Below, piece after piece: positions 43,871 to 55,465 of a DNA stretch of 64,000 bases; position 1 is the stretch's first letter, and every line of letters begins with the position of its first letter. The position numbers and the translations under genes are program-made. Origin of the DNA: Leptidea sinapis (Eukaryota; Arthropoda; Insecta; Lepidoptera; Pieridae); contig NC_066265.1 of the NCBI RefSeq assembly GCF_905404315.1, positions 27,056,501 through 27,120,500 on the forward strand, given 5' to 3'. Under the pieces are notes generated by a model. It was given only the letters and a program-made list of their open reading frames with translations. It was not told the DNA's origin and made no database searches.

Positions 43871-44796
43871 TATTTTGTACTAATTAAGCTATGGATTATA
43901 CTAATAGCAGAGAATATTAGTCTTGTATTTAAATAAAACAAAAATAAGTACTTTTAAAATTACAAATTTCTTTATTAATTTCAATGAAAATGTCTAATAT
44001 TTTATAGAAATTTAACACAATATAGTATTAATGAATCATCATCGTTATCCACAATTGCAAGAATTTCGTGGTATATTTCTTTTTGGCTGGATCTATATAG
44101 ATATAATCGCTAATCTTTGGATCTACTGATTAGATTTAAATAATTTGTTGTAAAAATATGAAGGCCGTACTCATGAAGTAAAATAATATTTTATTTGATG
44201 CGAAAATAATCGACATTAATCTCATTACATTACTTCATAGTTTTATTAACAAATTAGATATAACTGTATTCAAGTACAATGTAAGTTTTCAATTAAGGTA
44301 GCATTTACGTTATGCACAATTTTCCGCCCTCGGGCTACACACGTAGCATCTCGTAGCGCTACATCGTAGCTCTACATTAACATCGCTCCTTAGAAATTAA
44401 TAAGTACAGTTTTATATTTTAAGCTCCTATATATATTATTTCCTTTGTATAAGCAAGCTTTACTAAGATCGTTGATTATTACCTTAGCTGAAATAGTATT
44501 TGTGTGATGCCATTTTAATTTGAGTTTACTTAAAGCATTCAATTTGAAATATAAAAACAAAACACGTTATTTACAGAACGTACTGACCAGTCGTACTAGA
44601 AGTGGCTTGTGTGTGATGAAAAGTAAATAATTTCATAATATTTTGTAGTCTTAATCAAAGTCTCTTGCCTCAATGCAATCTGAAACTACATTAAGGAAAG
44701 TGATCTCAACAAATTACATAAATGCTCGAAAAAAAATGACTTGTCTATTATTGCAAACAAGGCAAACGCCTCTCACAAGCTACTTTTGGAAATAAG
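43871..44796. other. AT-rich stretch
   Basis: No gene. A block at about 44,325-44,390 with repeated CGTAGC may be an old repeat. Confidence 0.4.
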
Positions 44797-45030
44797 CTTT
44801 TTTCTGTCGTGAAGCAGTAATGTGTAAGCAAAATTGTGTTTCGGTCTGAAGGGCGCCGCAACTTGTGAAATTCTGGGCAAATGACACTTCACATCTTATA
44901 TCTTAAGGTGACGAACACAACTGTGGTGCTGCTTAGAAATTTTGGGAATTTCAAGACTCTTGAGCCACACTGCATCAATTAGCATCAGCTGAAAGCCCTG
45001 CTCGCCTCGTCTCATATTGTCATAAAAAAT
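44797..45030 (+). mobile_element. SINE-like family B, copy 12
   Basis: From TTTTCTGTCGTGAAGCAGTA to the poly(A). Confidence 0.75.
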
Positions 45031-45350
45031 GCTTGGAAACTACATCTGCAAAAATATAATAAAAAAGACAAAAATACCATGTGGCCATGCTCTCGAATGC
45101 CAGGATTAACCTTACCAAAGGACGTTAAACCCAAAGTTACCACGTGTCTCTACATTTCTATACGCTTGGTTTAAAGAAGCCTATTGGGAACTGCTCTACA
45201 TGCACGCTTGATATAATACCTCTATAACTGTAAATGCAGATAAAAGCCAAGCAATGGATTTATGGATTAAACACGCTGACAACTTCAAAATACCGCTCTA
45301 TAAGTGCTTGACTTATTAAACTCAAAGCTATGGTTTTTGGAAACAAAATA

Positions 45351-45585
45351 ACTTAGATAATTTATACGTCCAGATAGAGCCTCTTACTGCTAGACAACCA
45401 ATGAAAACAGACCAGGTATAATTAAATTAGTGTGCGTGGCAAGCTACGTTTTAAATTCGCTATTTGTATGTCACTTTGTGTTAATGTACCTGCATCGCTC
45501 AAAATAGGGGTTAACTGTCAACCTGAATTTTGTTCAGTTTTCACAGCGGCCACAGTCTATCTAAATTTATAAATGATATAAGCAA
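45351..45585 (+). mobile_element. TIR MITE (TACGTCTAGATAG family), copy 2
   Basis: ACTTAGATAATTTATACGTC at the left; CAGTCTATCTAAATTTATAA at the right. Confidence 0.75.
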
Positions 45586-45732
45586 GATATCAACAAACAG
45601 TATGTTATTTAAATACCTACGAGAGGCAAACAAGGAAGAGAAACTTCAAAAAGGAAGCGACAGTTAAAATACTTGTGTAGAATTCTTTGTAATTAAGAAT
45701 TGTGTGGAGATCAATTTTGAATAAACCTAAGA

Positions 45733-46043
45733 GCCTCCCTCTTTTGCACAAGATGCTGGCTAGATTATGGGTGCCACAACGGCACTGTATTTCTGCCGTA
45801 AAGCAGTAAGGTGTATGTAACTGTATTACGGTCTGAAGGGCGCCGTAGCTAGTGAAATTACTATCACACAGTAAATGAGACTTAACATCTTATGTCTCAA
45901 GGTGACGAGCGCAATTGTAGTGCCGCTCAGAATTTTTTGGTTTTTCAAGAATCCTTAGCGGCACTGAATTATAATAGCCAGGGCGTTTCAACTACCATCA
46001 GCTAAATCTCCTGCTCGTCTTGTCCCTTATTATCATAAAAAAA
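45733..46043 (+). mobile_element. SINE-like family B, copy 13 (near full length)
   Basis: CCTCCCTCTTTTGCACAAGA to poly(A); a short ATCACACAGTA insertion near 45,861. Confidence 0.8.
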
Positions 46044-46474
46044 ACATGAACATTAACACTAACTCTGAAAGTAGAGCAGCTCTATTGAAACTAGAATACC
46101 TAGAGCTCTATTCCTGCCAGGTCTCTTAAGCAATGAATCTGACAGGAAGTGGAGAAAATAGTAACACATAACTCCGCTTCTGCCGATCAATATTGCGCAA
46201 ACAAAGCTTTACTTAGCCTGACATATCCTGCAGCTAGATAATATACATTTCACTACATTATCTTAGTGAATCTGGAACTTTCTGGAATTAACTTTTTATG
46301 TAGTGTAATTTAAAGATGTGTGCTACTTATAGCATAAATCCTGAAGAATCCTAAACAGCAAATTGTAAAGAAATAAACATTTTTATTGTTGTCTCTCAAT
46401 ATTTATAATGTTATGAAGGTATATTTATGCACATAAGCGAATTTCACAAATTGTGATAATCATAATGTTGCCAC
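46044..46474. other. AT-rich stretch
   Basis: No gene seen. Confidence 0.4.
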
Positions 46475-46880
46475 CAGGAACAAACATAAGCTTGTTATGC
46501 CTACTACTCAGTCAAATTAGTAAGTCGTTTGTAGGGCGATGTATATTGTAATATGGTTTTACAACATGAATCCCAGAAAATGTTCAAAGCCAGTGTATTA
46601 CGAAATACAAAATCATTGATGACGTTTATGTGGGAAAGGTTACTATAATATAAATGACTTACTTATTGATACATAACATGGGATGATATGAATGGAGCGA
46701 TCGCCATTTCAAAATTATTAAATTGGTTGTATCATAAATAAATATATAAAAGAACAATCCCGTTGAGTTTTTTGCGCTCGTTATTCGCAGGTCTGAGGCA
46801 TAAATTTCCGAATGGGTGGTAATTTTTGACGTTCATGTAGTAATTTCTTATTTAAAATGTTAAATAGAAATATTAATTAA
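46475..46880 (+). mobile_element. LINE 3' end (TTTGAATTTGAA family), copy 5
   Basis: AACAAACATAAGCTTGTTAT (coding NKHKLVM) to GGGTGGTAATTTTTGACG; tail decayed. Confidence 0.7.
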
Positions 46881-46949
46881 TCTAATTTGCTACAAGATAT
46901 GAATCTCTATTTGAATTGACACATGATGTCCCAAAACAATTAATAATAA

Positions 46950-47275
46950 ATAGTCCAAGAACGAAGTTTTCTTTGTATATGACCAAGAAAACTTTCAAAA
47001 TGGTTCAGTATTACTAAAGAGGCTATATTATGATTTTTGCGCCCGTTCTTCTCAGGTTTGAGGCATATCTCATCGAATTGTTGGTAGGTTATTCACACTA
47101 AGACGACCCATATATATACTGAGGGTTCGATTCCCGATAGGTACAAACATTTATATGATGAATATGGATATTTCTTTCCGAGTCATGGATGGTATAATTC
47201 AATACTTGTGCCCATAGTACAGGCCACGTCTAGTTTGGGTCAAGATCATTTGTGTAAAGGTGTTTCAATATTATA
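46950..47275 (+). mobile_element. Composite repeat: LINE-tail piece fused to tRNA-type SINE, copy 2
   Basis: Same order as 26,310-26,640 in the opposite orientation, ending TCTAGTTTGGGTCAAGATCA. Confidence 0.7.
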
Positions 47276-47738
47276 TTATATTTTACATTTTGATTTGATT
47301 TGATTTTAGTTTTGATTAGATTTGATGTGCGAGTATATACTTATTGCATGGTGAAATAATCACATTTTATCATTATATTATCCTGTATTCATTCCATTTC
47401 ATTATTCCGATTTTATTGTCAGTGTCTAGTCACTGGTCTTGTGTTATTTTGTGAATTTGCATTCGAAATACACTTGTAAATTTATGAATTTTATGCTCGC
47501 GTGTGATAAAATATATTCAACAAACATTTTAATTCTGCTTGCAATTTCAATTAGCAAAATAACGAAAGAAACAAGGCCAGTTGAGTAGAAAGTTATAGCA
47601 ATTAACACGTTATTTTAATTAATTTTATATATTTTCATAAAGTAGAAACAATTCACGCGATAGTTAATTACTATTCTAGTGTTTCATGCTCAAGTTTTGC
47701 CTGGCTAATGAGATAAGCCACGATATTATACTTACTTA
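47276..47738. other. AT-rich stretch
   Basis: Short TTTGATT tandem near 47,292; no gene. Confidence 0.4.
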
Positions 47739-48208
47739 CTTGCCGACCCAGCAAACGTATTGCCATGTAACATATTAAAAAAAAACAATTATTATAATTT
47801 TTGGGGTGTAAATTAGAGAACCAACCGATTCTCAGATCTACCAAATATATCGTACTACAATTATTGTATTCGATTGCCATCTTGCAACCCTATATCGGTT
47901 TTGTGGATGGAAATCGCGATACAAAAATACTTGTAGATCGTAGAAGGGCGAAAATTTTAATTTTTATATATTTTTCAATTTTGAATCATAATAAATTAAA
48001 AACAAAAAAATTGTCAAAAAATTGAGAAAATATTTTTTGAGTGTAGTCCACTTCGCCACTCGTCCTTAACATTTAGGGGGATGAAAAATAGAAGTTGTTT
48101 GATTCTCAGACCTTCCCAATTTGCAGTCAAAATTTCTTGAGAATCGGTCAAGCCGTTTCGAAGGAGTTTAGCTACAAACACCGCAACATGAGAATTTTGT
48201 CTATTTGA
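47739..48208 (-). mobile_element. Helitron-like element, copy 9 (chimeric)
   Basis: Left part resembles the longer form (TATCGGTTTTGTGGATGGAA, compare 36.95 kb); right part resembles copies 2, 3, 7 and 8. Both ends are decayed. Confidence 0.55.
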
Positions 48209-48310
48209 AGATTTAGCGAGATCTGTTTGAAGATAATTGTAATTCATCAATAACACATCATTATGCTATTTTCAAAATGAGTTCACCTGCCATTTATTTG
48301 TACGTTTATT

Positions 48311-48524
48311 ATTAATACGTCTAGATAGACTGTGACAGCTGTGAAAACGTCGAAGAAATTGAGGTTGACAGCGAACCTCTATTTTAAACCTCTATGAACC
48401 CAAAGTGACATACAAATCGCGAGTAAACTATGTCTTATCACGCACACTAAATTAAAAAACCTGGCCTGTTTCCATCGATTCTAGCAGTAAGAGGCTCTAC
48501 CTAGACGTGTAAATTATCTAAGAC
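48311..48524 (-). mobile_element. TIR MITE (TACGTCTAGATAG family), copy 3
   Basis: AATACGTCTAGATAGACTGT at the left and CCTAGACGTGTAAATTATCT at the right. Confidence 0.75.
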
Positions 48525-48624
48525 ATGTTGTTAAATTATTCGTTTTAGCTTTCTGGCACTTCTTCTTCATATATACTTACACTATGCCATATCTTGCAAT
48601 CCTACTTTCACTCTAAAAAATAAT

Positions 48625-48888
48625 TGTTTTAAAAAAATTAAAAACCACGATTTATATAAAATTCAACTAAAAAATAGAAAATAAATTGTAATAAATTTAA
48701 ATTGAAAATAGTGTAAAACAAATATATATCATTATAAAAAAAGCGTGGGGTGTAGAAGAATTATTATTATAATAATATCTTAAAAAGCACTTTTTTTTAC
48801 ACTATTTCCAATTTAAATTTCTTAAAATTTATTTTCTATTATTTAGTTGAATTTTATATTAAGCGTGTTTTTAAGTTTTTAAAACTAT
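48625..48888. repeat. Foldback repeat with about 95-bp AT-rich arms
   Basis: Left arm 48,625-48,718 (ATATAAAATTCAACTAAAAA) and right arm 48,792-48,888 (ATTTAGTTGAATTTTATATT) are inverted partners around a GCGTGGGGTGTAG spacer. Confidence 0.65.
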
Positions 48889-49524
48889 TATTTATTTTTA
48901 ATTTTTTTGTTAGATTTTCTATAAAAGCGTATTTTTAAAACTATTAAGTACTGTAACATCAACTCCTGCCTTATCGACTATAGATAAAAATTATATAAAT
49001 TGACAAAAATCTTAGTTTGCAAATTGAATAATGGAATAATCTTATCAAATTAGTGTATTGTCATCGGTCCTCGTTAAATCTAGAAAGTTGGAATGAAATC
49101 TGGACGTTTAAAGTGCGTTAAAATCGCATCTAAGGGAGTCAGTTACAAACATACACACAAACATACAAGTGAAGCTAATATAAAGCGTATAAAAAGGGTT
49201 TTATTTCACGTGTTAAAATAGGTTTTGCATTTACATTTTTCAAAGAGACATTTTGTGAATGAAAATGTTAGTGATACAATAAAAACATCCAAAATTTTTG
49301 AATTATCTACAACCAACGAAACCAGTATAGTGCCAGAATTTTGCGAGTCAACAAATTCTGAGGATGCCTCGTGTAGAGGAAAAACACATGTTGAATTGGT
49401 TGAAGACAAATATTAACGGAATTTACACTCAAGATAACTCAAAAAATTTGGATAATTAGAGATTGCCGCTAAATAACGCCTTATTCAATAATAGTATTGT
49501 ATAAGTACCTATTTTGTGTATATT
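48889..49524. other. AT-rich stretch with a short ORF
   Basis: A 63-codon frame at 49,225-49,416 has no motif, neighbours or splice context to support it. Confidence 0.35.
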
Positions 49525-49640
49525 TAACATGAATTCCTCCACGCACTCTTGAAAAAACAGGTTCTTTACAGACAGACGGACTTAAGATGAAGCTATCCTA
49601 TAACATCTCCTTTTCTTTTAGTTGTACGAAACCCTGAAAA
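49525..49640 (+). repeat. ACGGAACCCTAAAAA-type repeat, degenerate
   Basis: TTACAGACAGACGGACTTAA and TTGTACGAAACCCTGAAAA. Confidence 0.5.
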
Positions 49641-49734
49641 TGAAAAATAAATTACAGAATCAAATCGTTCATGGTTGCAATATATTAACAAATATTATAT
49701 TGTAAAATAATGAATATTATAAAAGCGAGAATAT

Positions 49735-49832
49735 GGTTCCCCTGATGTCAAAAGATCACCGTCGTCAACATTCTCCTGAAACAATAAAGGAATGACAAGA
49801 GCTTTTCCGGCTTAAGAGCTAGGTACACCATA
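49735..49832 (-). mobile_element. LINE 3' tail (WNELPCAVFPG family), copy 7 (old)
   Basis: Only the end region is left, with many substitutions. Confidence 0.5.
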
Positions 49833-49837
49833 CATTA

Positions 49838-50070
49838 AGGACTGGTCTCCGCTTCGCTCTTGCTAAATACCGCAGGCGTAGTCGCAAAGTGCGGCAGTTA
49901 ATACGACACCCGCTTGGGTATCGCATTAGCTGCCGCCTACTTAGGCGTATCGGCGTATCGCCAGTCTCGAACAATGTGTGAAGTTGACGTGCCAGACATT
50001 CTGTTAAACTTTGCTAATAATTGAAACGAAAATGCCGGGTTGCGTATTAAAACTTAACATAAAGAAAGTC
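49838..50070 (-). mobile_element. TIR element (TAAGGATTGGTC family), reversed partial
   Basis: TAAGGACTGGTCTCCGCTTC at the left, CTAAATACCGCAGGCGTAGT, and ACATTCTGTTAAACTTTGCT near the right. Confidence 0.65.
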
Positions 50071-50236
50071 ATCTTTTAAGAACGGCATTTTTAGAAGAGG
50101 ATCGACATATTTTCACTCATTTAACATCAACTTCCAAGTGGTTCACTTCTTTCTGTATGTGTAAATTTTGGACTTAGTGTCCTAATATTCAAGTTTTTTG
50201 AATTTTGAAGTTTAAAGGAAATGGACGATATGATTT

Positions 50237-50518
50237 TTTATGATGTTAAGGAACAAGACGAACAGGGCGTTCAGCTGATAATTGATACGACCCGCCCATT
50301 ACAATGCAGTGCCATTCAAGATTCTTGAAAAATCCAAAAATTTCTGAGTAGCACTACAATTGCGCTCGTCTCCTTGAGACATAAGATATTAAGTCTCGTT
50401 TGCCCAGTAATTTCACTAGCTACGCCGCCCTTCCGACCGAAACACAATAATGTTTACACATTACTGCTTCACGGCAGAAATAGGTGCCATTGCGGTACCC
50501 ATAATCTAGCCGGCTCCA
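50237..50518 (-). mobile_element. SINE-like family B, copy 14
   Basis: Reversed, nearly full length, ending ACCCATAATCTAGCCGGCTC. Confidence 0.8.
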
Positions 50519-51224
50519 ACTAGTAAAATGTGCTCCAAATTATACAAAAATACAATCTATACATAAACTTTACTGCAACAATCATTTTCAATTCTATAAG
50601 TCTCCATTACTCCACCAACTCCTGAGCAAGTTGCACCTTTGTTACTTCTGTTGTAGAAGATATCTACTTTTAAATGACATAGATTTTTATATGTTTATTC
50701 TAGGGCAAAGGCCCATACATTTTTTGTCCATCTCCTTTAGTTCAAAGTATGAAACAGGATGATACGTGTATAAAGTTTAAAGTCAACATATAGTTTAGAT
50801 ACAATCGAAAGTTCTAACATTTTAAAAACTAATCAAATTTTATGCTAGTTGGTTATCTTTGCTCATTTTATTGTTCCTGATGCTATTTAATAACTATAAT
50901 GTATTTTATGTTAAACCAATCCAAATAATGAATCTCTAAAATAAAATTTTAATTTTCATTATTCACCGTACGTACGTAAAACAATGTCATCTTGAGTTGG
51001 GATAATTACTACAATAAATTTGTAACTCTCGAACAACTTGTCTGCAAAGATGCCTCATCACGAAATAGGGTAGAAATATCATATTATTACTAAAGTGGAA
51101 CTTCTTTATCGGTTTATGAGAGAAATTTTATAGCAATTCGTCACGATTTTCAGTTAAGCGCCATCTTGTTTTTGTTTTGAGTGCCACGGTACTGACAACT
51201 GATAACTATGTCATTTAAAGTACA
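50519..51224. other. AT-rich stretch
   Basis: No gene seen. Confidence 0.4.
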
Positions 51225-51470
51225 TTAAATAAGTGGACAAATTAAATTTGAAAACAAATGAACGATGCGAGACTCGAACCCGTAACCTTTCGCGCGAGCG
51301 CTCTTCTATTAAGCCAACCGTTCGAGTGACGTCATAATTCTTGTTAAACTCTCAGGATGTGGCTTCATCTACAGGATCTACTTTACAGTTGATAACCTGA
51401 TCAATATTAGCTTATTGGGAAATTGACTTAATTTGTGTAATTAATCCCTGAAGTGATCACTTTAAAAAAA
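51225..51470. mobile_element. Foldback element carrying a tRNA-like SINE head, copy 2
   Basis: ACAAATTAAATTTGAAAACA at the left and TTAATTTGTGTAATTAATCC at the right are the outer ends seen in copy 1. The minus strand holds GGTTGGCTTAATAGAAGAGC and ACGGGTTCGAGTCTCG. Unlike copy 1, the second tRNA 3' end is missing. Confidence 0.65.
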
Positions 51471-51649
51471 TTACAAATTATTAAATAGATTGTCTGTTCT
51501 TATTGTATTTTTGAAGTGAAACTTTTATATCGTCGTATGGCAGGAAAAAGTAAAAAATCGTCACACTTGAAACTATAAATAGGTATAAAAATAATGTCTA
51601 CTAAATTCACAGACATAATGAATAATAATTGCTTCAGTGGATTTATACA

Positions 51650-52251
51650 TTTATCTACACCCATGCTTTAAATCCTCTATTAAAGATTGTGAAACAGTTA
51701 GCTTATTGCCAACATTAAAACACCCAATGTTCTAATAACCATAACACCATCCAAACGAGTGTTGTAATGTTGTACTGAATTTCATAACAACACTCCTATT
51801 TTTTTTTTCAATTCCTTCGTGCTCAAAGAGTTTTAACAGACAGCCACATTCTTATTGCTCGATGCGTGGTATCTGTATGAATTTCAAAAAAAGAACATTT
51901 TCGTTTACGCGCGTTCCACACTACCCGAACGTCGCGCGCCGTAAAAAAAAAGTAGGTTATTCGAATCCCAGCCATTTTTCTTAGATATTTTTATTGTTTT
52001 GTTTACAAAAAATGAGCGATTCATTTTAAACGCCGCAAAAGAACATAATATTCAAGTGAATTTTAATTATTGCACTATACAAAATGTAAATTACTACTAA
52101 AATAAATAATTATTTCATTAATACTTAGTTTATTTGCATATAATCAGTATTGGATGATATTAGGTTACTACTAGGACTGGTTGTTTTAATGTTAGCAGTA
52201 AGCTAACTGTTTCAGAATCTTTAAGAGGATTCATATTATGGGTGTAGATAA
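51650..52251. mobile_element. Long-TIR element, 91-bp arms
   Basis: Left arm 51,650-51,740 (GAAACAGTTAGCTTATTGCC) and right arm 52,161-52,251 (GTTAGCAGTAAGCTAACTGT) are inverted partners. The inside (about 420 bp) is non-coding, with a GC-rich CGTCGCGCGCCGT block. Confidence 0.65.
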
Positions 52252-52257
52252 AGTCTT

Positions 52258-52386
52258 GCATGCAACTGTTGATAATTAGGTATTAAAACACTCATGTGAT
52301 ACTATTATCACACTCGGCTTCGCCTCATGAGATAAATCCACATTCGTGTTTTAATACCCCTTATTACACAACAGTTGCATAAATAA
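52258..52386. repeat. Foldback adjoining the long-TIR element
   Basis: GCAACTGTTGATAATTAGGT and ACACAACAGTTGC, with GTATTAAAACAC and GTGTTTTAATAC, form arms of about 43 bp around CACTCGGCTTCGCCTC. It may be part of the same transposon. Confidence 0.6.
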
Positions 52387-52539
52387 CTATTACTGCAGAT
52401 ACTCATTGATTGTAAGTTACACTATTACGTGTGTACACTATTACATACACCCTTTCTTATACTCATGAAATATAGGAAGTTCAGATATGGCAACTCATTT
52501 TTGTTGGTCATGAATAACGTTGAGCTGCATGATCGATCA

Positions 52540-52720
52540 GGGTCTGAAGCGAATTTGAGGTCTAGTTGGAAAGTGCTTGGAGTTTTTGAGCACGGAGGGT
52601 GTGTTCTGCGCAGGCGTGATCCGGGAACGGTTTGACGTCACAAGATTTACCCCGGCCACCTCGCCAGTGCTTGACGCGACCGCGCGGCATACCACGCGTG
52701 ATAACAGCCGCAATATTAAA
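52540..52720. promoter_or_regulatory. GC-rich patch with a CRE octamer
   Basis: Composition is far more GC-rich than its surroundings, with TGACGTCA at 52,633-52,640. Possible promoter or first exon; no strand or gene can be assigned. Confidence 0.3.
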
Positions 52721-54160
52721 CATCTTAAGCTCCCGATGTTATTGTTAATCAGTCAATAATAAAATCAAACATGTCGCCACATGTGTGAATGTGTGGCAGT
52801 CTTAACATTAAGTATTAATTAGATTTTATGTATGCTTAGATTAGATTTCAGTTATTAATTAGATCACTGCATTCGTCTTTATTTAATGCTTCTTATAAGC
52901 GTCTCATCTAGATCATGGTACGTTGCTAGAGATATTGGCTGTAGAGTTTAAAATGGCGCTTCTTGAGTTATAAGACTGAGTGGTACATCTGTACTTGTAT
53001 ACAGAGGGTCAAGGGGGGAGTTTAGGTGCTATGCCTAGATAACTACATGCACTGTATCGTTTATAGCTTTCCTCTATGCTTCTTAGCAGTCTTTTTTTCA
53101 CTTACAAATTATCTTTACTAATTTTACTCTTACAAATTATTTTTACTAAGATAATTCACGTATTTTGTCACACTAAACAATACAATCTTCTCAAGGGAGT
53201 TTATTTGTAATAGATAGTAGGTATTCGTATGTAATGTTTTTCTCAGACATAGTCATGTAGTTACATCAATAATATAATCTACATTATAACTTTAAAAACC
53301 TTAACCATTTACATATGTTTTTAATCAACTTAAAACTTCTTTATTTTCTTTTAAATATTCTTTTATATATCTCTAACAAGATTAACTTTCAACTCAATAT
53401 TATATTTTATTTACATTGTTGTCTATAACAATGTAACACTAACGCTAAAATATACAAAATCATTTCCTCTATATAAAAAATAATCTGAATTAAACAATAT
53501 ATATTATGTGTATATATAAATCTTATGGAATATATATAATTAAGCAGATACATTTTGCTAATATAACGGATATAGGACACATGTAACCTAACTCTCCTCA
53601 AGGGAAATTGCCTCCATAAGCGTTTATATATAAAATGGACTGGTTTCATAATAACAGGACTATTATGAAGAGCAATTTACACAAATTTCAATAAAACATT
53701 GTCGTTGCGACGAGTGTTTTAACAACCAACTTCATTATAAATATCGATTGGCTAAAAATTTTCAAACGTTTTTGAATGACTTCCATTTCTCTATTCAATA
53801 AAGCTTTGTCCTTGATATTATCATACGATTCCTTTTATCTCCACAAATTTATGAACTACATCTTGCGCATCGAATAATTTATTCATTATATTTCGCAAGC
53901 TTAACCAATTTCTGTATTAAAGTTATCATAACATTTACATAAATATTATGTGAAGATCGGGCACATCAACCTTTTGTCATATCTGGGTCGCTTTTCGTTT
54001 AGATGTGGCGCGTCCTTTGATCGATTTGGGAAAAAGGTTAAAAAAGGTTCATGTCCACTTGCTCGGAAAATTATTGATATATACATCACATTCAATGGCT
54101 TTCAAGTCCTCTTAAAATGTATATGAAACCAGTAGCCGCTTGCAATTTTGCCTACATTTT
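52721..54160. other. AT-rich stretch
   Basis: No gene. A short local duplication of TTACAAATTATYTTTACTAA lies near 53,102-53,150. Confidence 0.4.
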
Positions 54161-54164
54161 TTTA

Positions 54165-54404
54165 GTCTTAGATAATATATATGTCTCTAGATAAAGCCTC
54201 TGACTGCTAGACAACCGATGATAAAACAGGCCAGGCTTATTACTTTGCGTGAACGTGAGAAGCTACGTCTTACACTCACGATTTTGATGTCACTTTGTCT
54301 AAGTGTGCGTGTACTGACCCAAAATAGAGGTTAACCGTTAACCTCAATTTTTTAAATTTTTTCACAGCTGTCACAGTCTTTCTAGACGTATTAATGATCT
54401 AAGA
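54165..54404 (+). mobile_element. TIR MITE (TACGTCTAGATAG family), copy 4
   Basis: TCTTAGATAATATATATGTC at the left and TTTCTAGACGTATTAATGAT with CTAAGA at the right. Confidence 0.75.
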
Positions 54405-55097
54405 TTTTCATTTACATTGCAATCACATTTACATTCGTTTTACAATTTTCTTTCATGCTTACTCATTAAACTTATGTCACCGGTTCAATTGAACAGGAGC
54501 ATATATACAACCAGGCCGAAATTTTAAATTATTAGTTTTCAGTTATAAATACCGCAAAAATACTCATTACATAAACAGAGTGATCAAATATTCACTTAAC
54601 GCATTAAAATAATGATTTCTTGAAAAAGGAAATAAAATCTTTGTTTATTTCCTTTTGAAACATTTTAAGGGTTTCGTTTATTTTCAAAATATTGTGAGAG
54701 TATAAAATAATATTATAACAGAGTCATTGACCTCTCCTATCAGAGTAAATACCTCAGAAAGGGTAATCATTAGATCTTCCGGCAGATGTAAAAAATGGAA
54801 AACTTTGAAATAAGAGAAGTTTTTTATAATTTTTATTCGCTCCTTAAAGAAGTTTCCAAAGTAAAAACTTTGTTATAAAATGTGAGCTGTCTTTAATTTG
54901 AGATGAGAGTGATGTAATACTTAATCTTAAGGCTTTTGTTTATTCATATACCTTCGTACGCCTCTTTGATATACAATATGTTATTTGAGCACGTACATAC
55001 AAATATTCACATAGTTTCATAATGACACGAATGTCAGATAAGGGTAACTTACTAGTTAATGGACATTTAAGAGTTGCAACTTGAAAAATATATAATA
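54405..55097. other. AT-rich stretch
   Basis: No gene seen. Confidence 0.4.
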
Positions 55098-55465
55098 CTA
55101 GCTGACCCAACAGACGTTGTTCTGTAGATAATAAAAAAAATACTGTTTTATATGAATTTGCCTAATAATATTTCAAAATATCAAGAATTATTTCGTAAAA
55201 ACTGCTCCCTGTTGTTATAATGAAATTGTTTCACTGCGGAACTGTCAAACCGTGAGTCACTAAATTCTCTCACAGAAAATATGTCCAAACAAAACAAATA
55301 TTGAAAATAAAAATAATGATGGGTTCCAAATCGAAATAAAAACTATCCTATCTCTCAAGTTGGACCAAACTGCATTGCATGAAGTAATCCCCATTAAAAT
55401 CCGTTCATTAGTTTAGGAGTCCATCGCGGACAAACAACGTGTCACGTAATTTATATAAATTAAGA
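55098..55465 (-). mobile_element. Helitron-like element, copy 10
   Basis: Minus-strand TC...CTAG, flanked by A and T; interior as in copies 1 and 4. Confidence 0.7.

Noticed and set aside
49225..49416. 63-codon ORF on the plus strand
   Set aside because: No motif, no splice signals and AT-rich repeats around it; an equally long frame exists on the other strand.
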